Assembly: GCF_020906515.1 (NCBI RefSeq)
Contig: NC_085851.1
Span: 2,790,001 to 2,854,000, forward strand
Length of the DNA stretch: 64,000 nucleotides
Reading direction: 5' to 3'
Source of the DNA: Vanrija pseudolonga
Lineage: Eukaryota > Basidiomycota > Tremellomycetes > Trichosporonales > Trichosporonaceae
Shown: positions 1 through 11,906 of the stretch, one piece after another
Position numbering within the stretch: the stretch's first letter is position 1
Layout: every line of letters begins with the position of its first letter
The notes under the pieces: model-generated
Seen by the model: the letters and a program-made list of their open reading frames with translations, nothing else
Database searches by the model: none
What the model was told of the DNA's origin: nothing
Position numbers and translations under genes: made by a program

Positions 1-2067
1 CAAGCATACCTCTGCGATCTCCTCTGTTGGTCTCTGAGGTTCATGGCTAGCCGCCAATTGCTCGAGCTGACGCCTCAGCTCCGCAATCTCTATGTCCTTC
101 GCCCGGATGACAGCGAGGTCCGAGTTAAGCAGCTGAGTGGGTTAGAAGTGCCAAAGCGACGGGCACCCACAATGTTCTTCTGCGCCTTGGTCTCAACCTG
201 GGAACAACGCCCAGCAAACTTCAGTGTCTCTAGCGTCTCCGCACAGTGGGCCTCATCGGCTGACATTCTGGGCGTTAGCACTGAGCCCCATGGTTCCGAC
301 TCACGTGCAGATGACGCAGATGTTAGAGTCACCACCAAGAACATTCTCGAGGAGGTGGGTGAGCTTGGAGTTGCGGTATGGGACGTGGCCGCGCTTCCCC
401 TTCTCGGTGAGCTTGTGGACAACTTCGCGGAGTGCCAGAAGACTGTGGCATGTCAGCGTCAATTGCGACCCAATGCTCACCTCTGGTTGATGTGTTTGCC
501 CTCGCCTCGGCGCTCAACATCGGACACGGCCTTCTCTGAACCAGCAAGGTCCTGTGGCATGTTAGGAACATCCTCATGGGGTGCACTCACGATCAGAGTG
601 AGGCGAGAGACTCGGACCTCGTCGTGACCATCACCGTCGCGTGGCCGAGACTCGATCACAATGGTGAAGACGGCGTGGGATCGGGAGGAGCGCTCATTCT
701 GTGACAGGTCAGCTTCTTCTTCGCCACGGAAATCAGCTTGACATACCCAGTCCGTTGCACCGGTCTTGCGGTTGATGTTGCCCCGCTCCAGAAGGTCTAC
801 AACATCTTGAGGAGTCGAAACGATGGCCTCGACCAAGGGCTCGACATAAACCTTGCCCTTGTTGGTGTGGATCGTTGGCTTCTCGTTTTCAGGCAGGTTG
901 CCCGGCTTGTTGTTCAGGAGATCGCGGAGCGTCTCGTTGTAGATCTCGATGTACGAGACGCGGAGCAGGAACGCACGGTCGCAGTCCTGAAGGGTCAGTG
1001 GTGACGCCACGACGAGTATTTCCCACAACTCACGGCTGTGATGGCATCAAAAATGCCGTCGATAGCGCAGGGGATGATGCCGAGCTCTGAGCGAGTTCCA
1101 GACTGCGTGGTCAGCAGTGTGGCCGCGCTAAGTGAAACATACCATTGTGTGCGACTTGCCACTACCAGTCTGGCCGTACGCAAACACAGTGCTATTGAAG
1201 CCATTCATGGCCTTCTGGACCATCGGGGCGACCTTGGCATCGTAGAGCTCCGGTGTACGAGTAGGGTAGTTGATGAGCGTGTCTGATGGGTCAGTCACAT
1301 CGCGGAACTGAAGTTACCCACCAAACATGTAAGTGTACTCGGCCTCACGCCCGGCCTTGCCACCTCGGCGTATAACGTTGGGGTGGGTGTCGGACAGCGT
1401 CAGTGACGTCGGAGAGAGGTCATACGCCGTGGTGGCGAATGGGTTCGACGTCGGCTTGATACTGACAGGGTTAGTCAACATAGCAACAACCATCACAGCC
1501 AACTCACCGGACACAAACAACGACCTTGTCGCTTCTCTCATTGTCGTAGCTGCGACTCGGCGTGCCGACCGAGGAGCCAGTAGCGAGCGTCGAGAGGCGG
1601 GGAACCGGAGGTACTGCAGAAACACGGGCAGCGACCGGTGTCGACGTCCGTGTGGTTGTTTTGGCGGCCGCGGCATTCAGGCGGTCCTGGAGTGATGGCT
1701 TCTTTGTCGAGCGGGGCGGCACAACATCGATAGCGTTGACAATCTTGCGCTTCGGCGTCGGTGTAGCGACGGCGTCTTTGACGCGGGGGGTCTTGGCGGC
1801 GCGCGCACGCGAGGATCTGACGACGCTGAGCACCTCGTCATCGCTGTCCGCGCCCGAGGCGTTGGACTCGATCTCGCCAGTGCGTGCTGGCGTTGTCGCC
1901 GCCTCGCGGGCGCGCTTGAGCGACGCCCGCCGCGGCTCGGGGGTGGCGGGTGCCATCAGGCCCGTGGATGGTAGCCTGTGTTCTAGGCCTACGCGGGCTA
2001 GTGAGGGGGACGAGTTTGAGCGTTCGAAGGAGCTTGTTGAGGATGATGGCGTGAGCTTTGGTGCCAT
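1..2067 (-). CDS. Kinesin-7-like motor protein, 3' end beyond window
   Basis: Microtubule motor. The minus strand starts at an ATG at 2067 and runs off the left edge, so the stalk and tail are missing. Exon 1 (2067-1508) codes about 186 residues rich in Ser, Thr, Arg and Lys and ends in the first motor strand (DKVVVCVR). Later exons give the kinesin core in order: P-loop [13 protein letters not shown] (about 1140-1190), SYIEIYNE (about 940-965), switch [14 protein letters not shown] (about 660-700), switch [10 protein letters not shown] (about 535-560) and [17 protein letters not shown] (about 330-370), then the LKFAGR end of the motor domain near 210-240. A long basic N-terminal extension before the motor is typical of the Kip2/Tea2 branch of kinesin-7 rather than CENP-E; that subfamily placement is inference. 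Short GTGAGT-type introns interrupt the motor. Residues after the motor begin a likely coiled coil near position 40-120. Confidence 0.88.
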
Positions 2068-2529
2068 CGACCGGGGTGGGAGGAGATTGCGAGGAAAGGA
2101 GGAGGAAAGCGGAAAAAAAAGAAGAGAGATGAAGGATTGCAGCACGAGAGCGGGGTAGCGTTGGTTTGGCTGCTGCTGTTGTGGTGGTTGGTGGTTGTCT
2201 CAGTTGTGGTGAGGTTGAGTGACTGTGACGCCTCGATGCCCTGGATTTGTTGTTGACTGCCCGTGGGTTGGTGCACGGCTGGGCATCAAAACCAGTGGCG
2301 GCGACAGTGTAAAAGGACAAAAACAGCCGCGTCCTGGCGAGTGAGTGATAATCACTGGCCTAAATGCCACGTCAATACGCACGTGCTCTGGAGACCCCAC
2401 ACCCTTGGCAAGCCACCTATGTAAGGAACACTGCCTTTCTTGGCCGCACAGCGTTCCCGTGAACCCCTTTTCGCTGCCAGCAGTGCACGCACATCAACAA
2501 CAACAACAGCAACAACGACAGCAAGAAGC
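2068..2529. other. Divergent promoter region, kinesin / AAA ATPase
   Basis: This 462-bp stretch separates two genes read in opposite directions. It has pyrimidine-rich and purine-rich strands near the kinesin ATG and a CAA/CAG-rich run (about 2490-2525) just before the first ATG of the plus-strand gene, likely 5' UTR. No other gene is supported. Confidence 0.6.
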
Positions 2530-5055
2530 ATGGCATCGAGGTGAGACAGTAGCTTCCTCGACCCCGTCTTCAGCTATTAATACTCACGCTCTCCAGCATG
2601 CGTATAGCGAGCCTTCGCACCTGTCGCCCCCCAGTTGTGGCTCGCGCTCGGGCCCTGCCGCTCGTGCACAGGTTGCACACTTCTGCTATCCGCCAAAATG
2701 TTCCCTCGTGGCCGCCGGGACCGGTCCCAGAGAACCCAGTCACGCCGTCTGATGACCTCAGTTCGGCGTCGAGCAAGAAAAAGGAGCACCAGTCGTGGTG
2801 GCATGACTGGCTGCACAGCCCTAGCTTCCAGGCTGCCCTGACGACCGTCGTCGGCCTCGGCATGGTGTTTGGCGCGGGCACGGGATACTTGTACTGGTAC
2901 AAGGCGCATGTGCTCTCGCGAGTGAGTTGTGGCAGAGGTACGATGTGCTGACCCCCAGGTCGAGGGAGCGTTCGAGGGCGGATATGTGAGTTGGTCGAAA
3001 GAGGAATGGCAGCTCACACCACAGGACCCCGCTCTAGAGCTCGCATCCGACCTTGTCCTCCCGCACACACACCACGTCAAGAGGAGGGAGCAGCCGCTCA
3101 TCGACGCCATCTTCCGCGGCGAAGATGCTGGTGGCTACTACTTGATCATCGGGCCCAAAGGAACCGGCAAGGGGACCATGCTGACCGAGTGGGTGTTGGC
3201 TGCCATCGCGAGGGAATGCAGCTGACGACCGGCAGCGCGATGCGTGCTATCCATGCCGAAGGCAACTCGATCTGTGAAGGTGTGTTCAGTTCCCTAGTCT
3301 CAGCTAACGCCCAGCCCACCCCGATCTCGAAGTCTTCCGCCTTCGCTTGGGCAAGGCCCTCGACTTTGACTACTTTGAGGACTGGCAGGGTTCGCTCTTC
3401 TCCCGCGCTGACCCGCGTAACGGTGGGCCGTCGTTGGACATTGAGCGTGCCATGACCAAGCTCGAGAAGGTTGCGTTGAAGTATGCGCGCAAGAATGGCC
3501 GACCACTGGTCATGGCCTTTACGAGTGAGTCAAACTGCTGGGCTGTGCTGACAGCAGACATCCACCTCTTCCCCAACACCGAGGAGGGCCATGCCGTCCT
3601 CCGCCAGCTGCAGCAGCGCGCTGAGCAGTGGGCCGCACGGGTATGTGACATCGTGGCGGCGTGGCTGATGTTTCAGGGCATGATGACCATGGTGTTCACG
3701 ACTGACGACTTTTGTGAGTTCCCAAATGCCGCGTGCAGCTCACACCACAGGGTGCCTCGACAAGATGAAAAAGACGGCCAACCGCATGAGGATCTTGTCC
3801 GTGACGGATCTCACGGCGGCCGAGTCCATCTCCGCGCTGCGCTCTCTTCGCCGACACTACCTGGGGCGTGGCTGCCCGCCGGCCGAGGAGGTCAGAATCG
3901 AGTCGGATGATGTCCTCCGACGCGTCTACGAACTCGTGGGAGGGCGTACCAGCTTCCTCGCACGCTGTGCGCGCGCGAGCAACATGATTGGTGAGCAGTA
4001 AGTTAGATCAGTCCTAACATTCAGAGGAGGCGGAAACCATGATAGATCTGGAGAAGGGCTGGCTGTTGTCAAAGTGAGCATAGGGCGCCGCGTTGAGCTG
4101 AGCGCCACAGAATTGGCCTGATCCCAGAAATGGATGACGACGTAATGTAAGTGGCAGATCTCGGCGCTGTGGCATGGTTGTTGCTGACCTCTCCAGGGAC
4201 GAACAAAAGTGAGCAGTAACACATGCGCGTGTCGTGTTGTGCAGACCTGACACGCGTCAAGGTGGGCCAGTTGCTCGTGGCTCCTCTTGCGGGACCTGGC
4301 CGATAAGGGACCCGCACTTGACCCGCCTCTTGGGCACCGCCCGGACCACGACGCCGTCGACTCTCCGGATGGCATCCAGTTAACTCCGTCGGTTTATGAC
4401 CAGACGTCGGGTTGTCCTGCCCCTATCGACGACGAGAATGAGTCAGTCCCCCACGTTCCTGCGGCCGACCTCTCGGTAGATGTGGAGCTACCCAAGGTTA
4501 CGTTTGACGACGCACGGCGTCTGATGACACGCACGGATTTCTTTGAAGGGCTGGACCATGACAACGTGAGTACCCGTTCCTCTGCCAAACTCTGAGCTTG
4601 CCTCTTCGGTCTGCTGACTGGGACGTCAGATCATATCCATTGACGTAAGCGCGCCCGTTTCCAAGCAAAACATTGTGAATGGAGGGCGGGGGAGGGAACC
4701 AATGTCACGCGAAACATGTAACGGATGCTTAATGCTCCAGCGCGTGTGTTTGGCCTCGCGGTTCCCCTCTCCGCTCTCTGAACCGCGAACCTTGTCCCCT
4801 GGCTGACCCATACTACAGGTACGGCACGACGTGCGACCTGACAACATGTTGATCCTGCGCGCGGCCCAACAAGTCGTGGCAGAAGAAGACTTTGATTCAA
4901 TGCTAGACCAGACGCGCGACCGCGTCGACGAGATTGAAGGTGAGTTTTGGTTTTACCAGTTGTGGGCAAGACGCACAAAGAGGTTTCCTGGGAAATTATT
5001 CCAAGGCGGTGGTGGCGTTGCAGGGAACGGCAGTGCCCAGCGAGCGAGTAAATGA
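2530..5055 (+). CDS. Mitochondrial AAA ATPase with C-terminal winged helix
   Basis: Predicted P-loop ATPase of the fungal family annotated as AAA protein with C-terminal winged-helix domain. The N-terminus is Arg/Ala-rich and looks like a mitochondrial presequence, followed by a membrane segment (FQAALTTVVGLGMVFGAG). The Walker A motif is IIGPKGTGKGTM at about 3147-3182; family signatures follow: LDIERAMTKLEKVALKYAR (about 3436-3490), QQRAEQWAA (about 3610-3640) and MMTMVFTTDDF (about 3680-3715). The winged-helix part is seen from WASCSWLLLRDLAD (about 4262-4305) through MTRTDFFEGLDHDN. A 15-nt exon (4630-4644, IISID) joins it to VRHDVRPDNM. The start uses an 11-nt first exon (2530-2540) spliced to 2597; an alternative start is the ATG at 2598. 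The last 84 nt before the final residues form a possible in-frame intron, so the C-terminus is uncertain but the stop at 5053-5055 is the same either way. Confidence 0.78.
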
Positions 5056-6690
5056 CTGGGAGCGGGTCGACGAGGCCGCTAGGGCAGGGGAGGGGGAGCC
5101 AAGTTGTTTGCACTGGCTCGCTCGCCGGGTCGTGGCGTGCGGCGGCCAGGCACGTCATGGCGCGCGCCAACATTGGGCACAATGTTCCAGTGTCCTGGCC
5201 ATTTCACCGGGGAGCTCCCCTTGCCTCTCTTGTGTTTCCTAGCTCTCCCTCGCCTCAACCCCCAGTGCCTGCATCGGGCGCGCATCACGCACAATGGTGG
5301 ATCGGCTGGAGCCAGCCAGAGCAACGCACATACCGACAAACAGGGGGAGGCATGATTACGAGGCTGACGCACACCCTTTCAAAACACCTGCACTATTGCT
5401 GCTTGTTGAACGGCGACCGAACCAACGCAATGAACCAACACACCCTCACCAAACGCGTCGCGACTGGGCCTTTTCGCGCGCGCGCGCCATCTCGCCCCGC
5501 CTTCGGCCCCTCATTCCTCATTCCACTGTCCCACATCCCTTTGGCAACAACCCGAAACAGGCCTGCATCGTCAAAGCGAATTGACAGTCAAGGAACCATT
5601 CCGGGTGTCCATTGGGCGGGGCCCAGATGGCGAAACGACTCTGGATGTTGTTGGTCTTGGTGCCAGCTTTGTGCCTCAAGATCTGGACGAGGGGGATGAG
5701 GATGAGGGGGGTGACGTGCCGGCGGCGGCGGCGGCGGCAGCAGCAGCAGCTGGGGGCGAGGAGGAAGAGGACAAGAAGCAAGGTGGCCGAGGTGGATGGC
5801 GCCTGGTCTGAGGGATGTGGGAGCAGGGAATCGGGGGTGGTGGCCAGGGAGGGGCCGAGGGGGGGTCTCATAGATGGGAATTATGCAGTTGTCTGCCAGT
5901 CATGGGTTACGACGCGGCTCAAAGGTTCCGTCATGACCCTGAAAATATCGAGTTGCCAAACAAGGGGACGGCGCGGGCGGCGCGGCAGGCTGCACGCCGC
6001 CAGAGGGCGAGCGAGAGGCTAGAATCACGACGTGGAACGCACCAGAGCCGAGGGAATATAGTTTAGGTCCAAACGGCACGGCGCGCGGCGCGCGTCAGTG
6101 TGGGATTTTTTTTTATGTACGACGCGATATCAAGTTGCCAGGGGAGCAGCCAGCCAGTAAGTAGTGCAGAGAAATGCGGTTTCAGGGACCAGACTCGTCG
6201 ATGTTGGGTCTTGAAATCGAGGTGCCCATCGTAGGTGCGTCACGCCAGTTGGGGTGGGTGGCCTGTACCAGCCTGCCTCATTGGGTTTGGGCAGGGTCTA
6301 GGGGGGGGTCGCGCCCCGAGCGTCAACACGGGAGAAGGAGACGCCAGACGCCAGACGCCAGACACGCACCGCGCACTCGCTGCCTGCACGCACCAGCAGT
6401 CACATTCATATACCAACGCCTGTTGGACCCCATTCTTCCCATCTCGAGCATCCATCTCTTACCATCCGACACGACACCTGGCGCTCAACAAACAACTCTC
6501 ATCTACTCTCACTCTCACACACACACACTCTACTACTCATACACGCATACATCACACACACACACAGAGTACAGTACACCATCTCTCTCTCCTCTCTTCT
6601 TCATCAGCGTAACTTGTTCTATTCCTTTTCTTCTTCTTCACCTTCTTCCCCACACCCAGAGCGTCTAGTCTAGACGCTCAATCTCCACTC
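5056..6690. other. 1.6 kb leader/promoter region of the homeobox gene
   Basis: No gene is supported here. The region holds a GGC/GCA trinucleotide run (about 5718-5755), an ACGCGT hexamer (5453-5458), and a pyrimidine-rich tract with (CA)n repeats (about 6515-6566) that leads into the ATG at 6691 and is probably 5' UTR. Short ORFs within it are composed of low-complexity Arg, Ala or Gln runs and do not resemble proteins. Confidence 0.55.
6515..6566 (+). repeat. Interrupted (CA)n microsatellite in likely 5' UTR
   Basis: Two short (CA)n runs at about 6515-6528 and 6551-6566 are separated by CT/CAT-rich sequence, about 125-175 bp before the homeobox ATG. Confidence 0.85.
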
Positions 6691-9193
6691 ATGTCGACCG
6701 CGCCTTCACCCAGGAGGCACAACGACGAAAACTCGCTCCCCTTCAAGCAGTACCACCACCGCGGAGACGCGACGCTCGGGTCTCTGGCAGCCCCGTCGCC
6801 CTCGCCGCGCCCCCGACAGCCCCTCGCCCAGGTGGACAACATTCCCAGCAGCAACGCGCCCGCCAATCTGTTTTCTTCGGCCGCGACGCGCTTCCCTCCA
6901 GCCACGCCATCATCGGCAACCGGCGCTGCGACCTCGGCCGCAGACGCGACCCCAGTCCGCGCACCAGCGACAAAGGTCGACCCCGACGCGCGCGAGCTCC
7001 CCCTCCCCAAGGGCCTCGCGTTTGCCGCGCCCCCGCCGCCTGCATCGGCGCTGCTTCCCTTGCCGACGCCGCACCGCACCCCTTCGCACCAGACGGCCCG
7101 GCACCACAACCCTCCCCCGCTCCACCACGCGGGCCACCACTCTCACCTCCCCACACCCCACTCGGTCCAGCAGCAGCAGCAGTATGGACATGCCCAGCTC
7201 CCGATGCAGTCGCCCCGCTATGGCCACCACGCGCCGTCGCCGGCCCAGCTTCACCACCTCCAGAGCACGCCAAGCGCCCGTTCAATGTCGCTTTCGTACT
7301 CGTCTCCTTCGACTGTGAGCCACATGCCGTCGACCCCCGACATGCGTACTCGCTCGCCTTACCCTGCTGGGCCTATCGACCTGCAAGAGCTTCTTCCCCC
7401 GCAGCGCTTCCCTGGCCCCTTGCCGGCGGCGTATCTCAACCAGGGCGAGATGCCAAGCAGCGACAACGCCAACAACGCCAACGACAACGACGACAGCAGC
7501 AGCGCGGCCGCGCGTCGCACCCTTGTTTCGTGCAACCCTTGGGACTACCGCCCAGAGGACCACGGCAAGAACAAGCCTCGCCGCAGGTTCTCGCCCGGCG
7601 AGCTCGACATGCTCGAGATTCTGTGGACCATCTCGCACAACCCTCACAAGTGGCAGCGTCAGAAGCTTGCTCGCTGGTTTGGCTGGTAAGTTGATTGATT
7701 TAAATAAACCCTGGTGTGGTCGCCGCCATCAATTTGGCTGGTTGGCTGCCCACCAAACACGCAGTCGCGCCCCTGAAAAGAGTCTTGCCCTGACACGCGC
7801 TTCCCCCAGCACAACTCGCCACCTCACCGTTTGGTTCCAGAACCGTCGCCAGGACCTCAAGAAGGCAGAGATGCTTCTCCAGGTCGCTGACAATGACCCG
7901 GACACGGCGTCCAAGGCCCTCGCGGCGGTCAACCGTGCCAACCGTGGCGGTGACCAGACAAAGTTTACGATCGAGCAGCAAAACGTCATTCTGGACATTG
8001 TCTCGGACCGCCTGCTTCCCGACATGTGGTTCGCGCAGCAGCCTTCTGGTTCGTCGCCTACTGGCATCCACGCCACTCCCTCGCCCCCCGCGCTTGGGTC
8101 GTCGCTTCCGGGCGACCGCGTCGCGTACTCGGCCATGACTGCGCCGACGCCTACGCACCCCGGCCACCACGCGCCTGGTGCCATCTACGCTCTCAAGCCT
8201 GTCCGCCGTGGCTACTCGCTCGACGACGTCTGCGCCGATCGCGAGCAGAGCATGACTCACCGCCCGTCCCAGCGTCCCCGTCACCGCGTCGAGGACTTTG
8301 ACCAGCTCCACAAGAACGACCCCCGCTACCGCGAGGCGCTTCTCAACATGCTCCCGTCCGAGCTGTCTTCTGACGTTATCGAGCCACCCGAGGACGAGGA
8401 GGACTCTGTCGGTGACGAGGACTCGCCTACGCGCAAGCGTGCGCGTTATGCTGCGGCTGCCCGTGCTCCTCGCCCCACCCTCCCGTCGATCGGCCTGGGT
8501 CGCCCAACTGCTGGCGCTGGCTTTGGTGGCCACCGTGCGCGTTCGTCATTTGGTCGCGCGTCGAGCTCGGATGTCCTTGCCTGTTCGTCGCGTGCACGCT
8601 ACCTTGCCAACAACAACGGCCTTGGTTCGTCGGTTCCCGGCATGCTTTCCATGCGCGCCGTCACCGACCCCGTCCCGTCGCGTAGCACTTCGGCTGGCGC
8701 GCGCTCGGCACCTCCCCCCGCCCCCGAGCACATTGCTCGCCCTCCCTCGGCGCAGTCAATGTCATCTGCTGCCACTGCCGCCACGGACAAGAAGCGCAAG
8801 CTCTCTCGCCAGGGCTCATGGTCGCACCTCCCGTCACTCAAGCACCGTGACTCGTTTGATCGCTCCCGCTCCGTCACAGAAGTGCCTATCGAGGAGCGTT
8901 CCTCGCCCGTGCCTGACGCGACGCGTTCCCCCACCCCTACCGACGCCGACTCTTCGTCGCCCAAGACTGCGACCACGGACCCCGCAAGCGCTCCCAACAG
9001 CGTCAAGGATGGCCCGAGCGCCGCCAACGCTGCACCGCTCGCACCCAAGCCACGCCTCCCGATTCCCAAGGGCCGCAGCATCTACTCGTTTTCGACCGAG
9101 CTCGAGCCCGAGGCTAAGCGTGGCACCCCTGAGATGGACGAAAACGTCATTACGGGCGCGCAGGCGCTCATGGAACTGCTCAATGGGCGCTGA
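6691..9193 (+). CDS. Homeodomain transcription factor
   Basis: Nuclear DNA-binding protein of about 792 residues in two exons (6691-7685 and 7810-9193). The homeodomain lies at about residues 295-350 and is split by the single 124-nt intron: exon 1 ends in KLARWFG and exon 2 supplies the recognition helix HLTVWFQNRRQDLKK with the invariant W, F, N and R. A helical segment follows (FTIEQQNVILDIVSDRLLPDMW). The first 290 residues are Pro, His and Ser rich with Gln runs, and the C-terminal 400 residues are Ser/Pro rich with an acidic patch (EDEEDSVGDEDS) and a basic cluster (KKRKLSRQ), as expected for regulatory regions. The start is the first in-frame ATG after the pyrimidine-rich leader. Tremellomycete homeodomain regulators such as Hob1 are the obvious comparison, but orthology cannot be judged here. 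No mating-locus partner gene is adjacent. Confidence 0.9.
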
Positions 9194-10531
9194 GCGCTCG
9201 TGGAGCGGACTAGACTACTACTACGATGGCGATGACGACGACGCGAACGGTAGCGACGATCGGACTGTATCAGCAGAAAGGAAGTAGCATTACGACAAAA
9301 GGTGTACGATAGCGCGCGGAGAGGAAGAAGAAGGTTAAGATTGGGCTCTTGTTTCGTTTCTGCCGTGTTTTACGAGTGTTCTGGTATATCCGTATTGTAC
9401 GTTGGGCGCCAGCCGTCCGATTGCTATGCCACGGTTGGGAGCAGCAGACACACGATTGGGAGCAAAGTGCAAGTGGCAGGTGCAGCAGCTAGTGACATGA
9501 GTTCTGGTCGCGTTGGCGTTGCGCACCAGTGAGTCTGGCTAGACGTCACATGCCCTGTCGCAGTAGTTTGGTCACATTGCAGGGCAGGGACCGGTCGTTG
9601 TTGAATGACACGCTTGTGGGCTGGCAGGTTGCAAGCTGTCCGTGTGTCAAATGAGATTTCGTGGGAAGTGTGACTTGGAAGGGAGCGGCGGCGCGGCGCC
9701 ACACGCGTCCGCCAGTCGTCGGGAACGGCACGAGCGGCGGCGGCACAATAGGCTTGACGACGAGATTCTTGCTGCGGCTGCATCTTGCCCATCTCTGGAA
9801 AGTTTTACGGGACACAATAGGCTGTGCGAGTATTCATGTAGTACGGCAGGGGTGTGACGGGGTGGGCGGAGATTCCTCACCCACTCACGCGACTTGCTAC
9901 TCCGCCGCACTAGTCGCGTCGTCCCTGCAAAGTGACGCACCTGCAATGTTGAGCATTGCATTACGCGACGCGCTACTGTTGGCGGCCGCCTCGTTTTCCC
10001 ATCTCTGCATGACCGCACGGCGTACCTGCACGTGCCCGCGCAGGTAAATGTCGGAACTGAACCAACTTCCCACAGACTACAATAGCACCATGTAAAGACA
10101 AAGTAAGTGCGACGCGTCGTACTTTACGCCGCTGCGCCCACATTGTCTGTTGCCATGTCACCTGTTCGGCGAGTGCGAGCTAGATCTATCAAGGCGGCGC
10201 GGCGGGGATTAGACTGGCCCCCGGTGGGTGCGCCAGTGCGTCGAGTCGGTCATGTTGCATTGCTCGATGCGGCTCGTGACGGCCGGCTTGTGCGCCGTGC
10301 GTGACATTGCGGGGCGGCGCGCGGCGCTATGGTGGACGGTGGACATTGCAACGATCCCGCCGCCATATTAACATTGCGCTGCCTGGCGGAATGAGATTCC
10401 AGCACCAGCGCACCAGTCCAAGCAGCCACGTGGCGCTACGTCACGACCACAAAGCCACTCTCACATATCCGCGCAGACCCGACATCATCAACATCACTCT
10501 CAACCATCCAACTCTCGCGCTCGACAAGCCT
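9194..10531. other. Intergenic, 3' UTR and promoter, no gene seen
   Basis: About 1.3 kb between two plus-strand genes. It includes the likely 3' UTR of the homeobox gene and the promoter of the next gene. ACGCGT occurs at about 9703 and, as the palindrome GACGCGTC, at 10111-10118. ORFs here lack any recognisable domain or consistent codon pattern. Confidence 0.5.
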
Positions 10532-11768
10532 ATGCGCCCTCTGTCCAGAGCGTACGCATACACGGCCTCTAAACGACCCCTCTCAACCACCGCCCCGGCG
10601 CGCAGCCTCCTCCTCCTTCTCCGGCATCGCGCAATGTCGTCCTCGTCGACACACGAACACACGCTCTCACTCGTGCGGCGGCTCATCCCGCCCCTGTCGC
10701 ACAAGCTACACAAGGGCCAGGCTGGTGCGTGCGGCGTGCAGAGAGGGGGAAGGAAAGGGAGGCTGCTGACCCACCCCGCAGGCCGCATAGGCGTGCTCGG
10801 CGGTTCCGGGGACTACGCCGGCGCGCCGTACTTTGCCGCGATGGGCGCGATGCGCTTCGGCGCCGACTTGGCGCATGTGCTGTGCGAGCCTGGGGCCGGG
10901 GCCGTGATCAAGACGTAGTGGGTGGGGTGGAGCTGGCTCCTAGGCCTGGAACGAAGGAGACACAACTGACTCCTCATGCAGCTCCCCCGACCTCATCGTC
11001 CACGCGACGCTCGACGAGTCAAAAGGCATCTACGCCGCGCGCGCCGAGCTCAAGTCGGTGCTGGAGCGCCTGCACGTGCTCGTCATTGGGCCAGGGCTCG
11101 GCAGGAGCGAGTTCATGCAGAGCTGTGCGCGGGAGGCGCTCCGCCTCGCCAAGGACAGCACGCTGGGCGTCGTCGTCGACGCCGACGGGCTGTGGCTGCT
11201 CAACTCGGAGCCCGAGCTAGTGTCCGGCTGGAACGGGCAGCGCGTGATCCTCACGCCGAACGTGATGGAGTTTGGGCGCCTGTGCTCCGCGACTGGCATC
11301 GACGCCAAGGCAGAAGGCAGCTGTGCGGCGCTCGCGAAGAAGCTCGGCAACGTGACGATTATCCAGAAAGGCGCGAACGACGTCATCTCCAACGGCGCGG
11401 CGCTACCCGCCGTGTTTGGCGTGCAGGGCGACACGCTGGTGGAGAGCACGCAGGGCGGACTCAAGCGCGTAGGCGGGCAGGGGGATATCCTCTCCGGCTC
11501 TACGGGCACCCTGCTCGCCTGGGGACTGGAGTGGGCGCGCGGCGCATACGCCCACGTCGGGCATGCGCCCGACGAGCAGCTCACCCCGCACATCCCGCTG
11601 CTGGCGGCTTATGGCGCGAGCACCTTCAACCGCACGGTCTCTAGGCGCGGATGGGAGACGAAGAAGCGGGCCATGGTCACTAATGATTTGGTTGAGCTCG
11701 TTGGGCCGGTTTACGACGAGCTGTTTGGGCGATACCAGGAGGAGAAGGAGGAGAAGGGGAGGTTGTAG
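10532..11768 (+). CDS. ATP-dependent NAD(P)H-hydrate dehydratase
   Basis: Repairs hydrated NADH and NADPH using ATP (YjeF C-terminal/ribokinase-like fold, NAXD or CARKD family). Three exons (10532-10724, 10782-10917, 10982-11768) give 371 residues. Seen motifs: [20 protein letters not shown] near the start, [30 protein letters not shown] and the C-terminal nucleotide-binding loop [17 protein letters not shown]. The first ATG adds 34 Arg/Ser/Ala-rich residues that look like a mitochondrial presequence; a second in-frame ATG at 10634 would give a cytosolic form starting MSSSSTHEH. Family members are known to act in more than one compartment, so two products from leaky scanning are plausible. 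It converges on the UBL5-domain gene with 138 bp between stops. Confidence 0.94.
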
Positions 11769-11906
11769 TGGCGGGCGAGGGGACTTGGCATACAGTGGTG
11801 TAGGTAAATAATGCATATCGGTGGCATCGGGGGCCAGCAGGCCGCCACGAAGTCCTCGCCCCAGCCGCACCATAGCCCAGCACACCTCTAACTCTCCCCG
11901 CGCCGC

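Noticed and set aside
4940-4960. 20-nt intron near the end of the AAA ATPase gene
   Set aside because: Shorter than any credible intron here; either an 84-nt intron or read-through ends at the same stop.
5581-5811. Plus-strand ORF with Ala run and acidic tail in the homeobox leader
   Set aside because: It starts at TTG, lies in a GGC/GCA repeat and has no domain; more likely part of a leader or promoter.
8298-9287. 329-codon plus-strand ORF rich in Arg and Pro
   Set aside because: A frame-shifted shadow of the homeobox coding exon.
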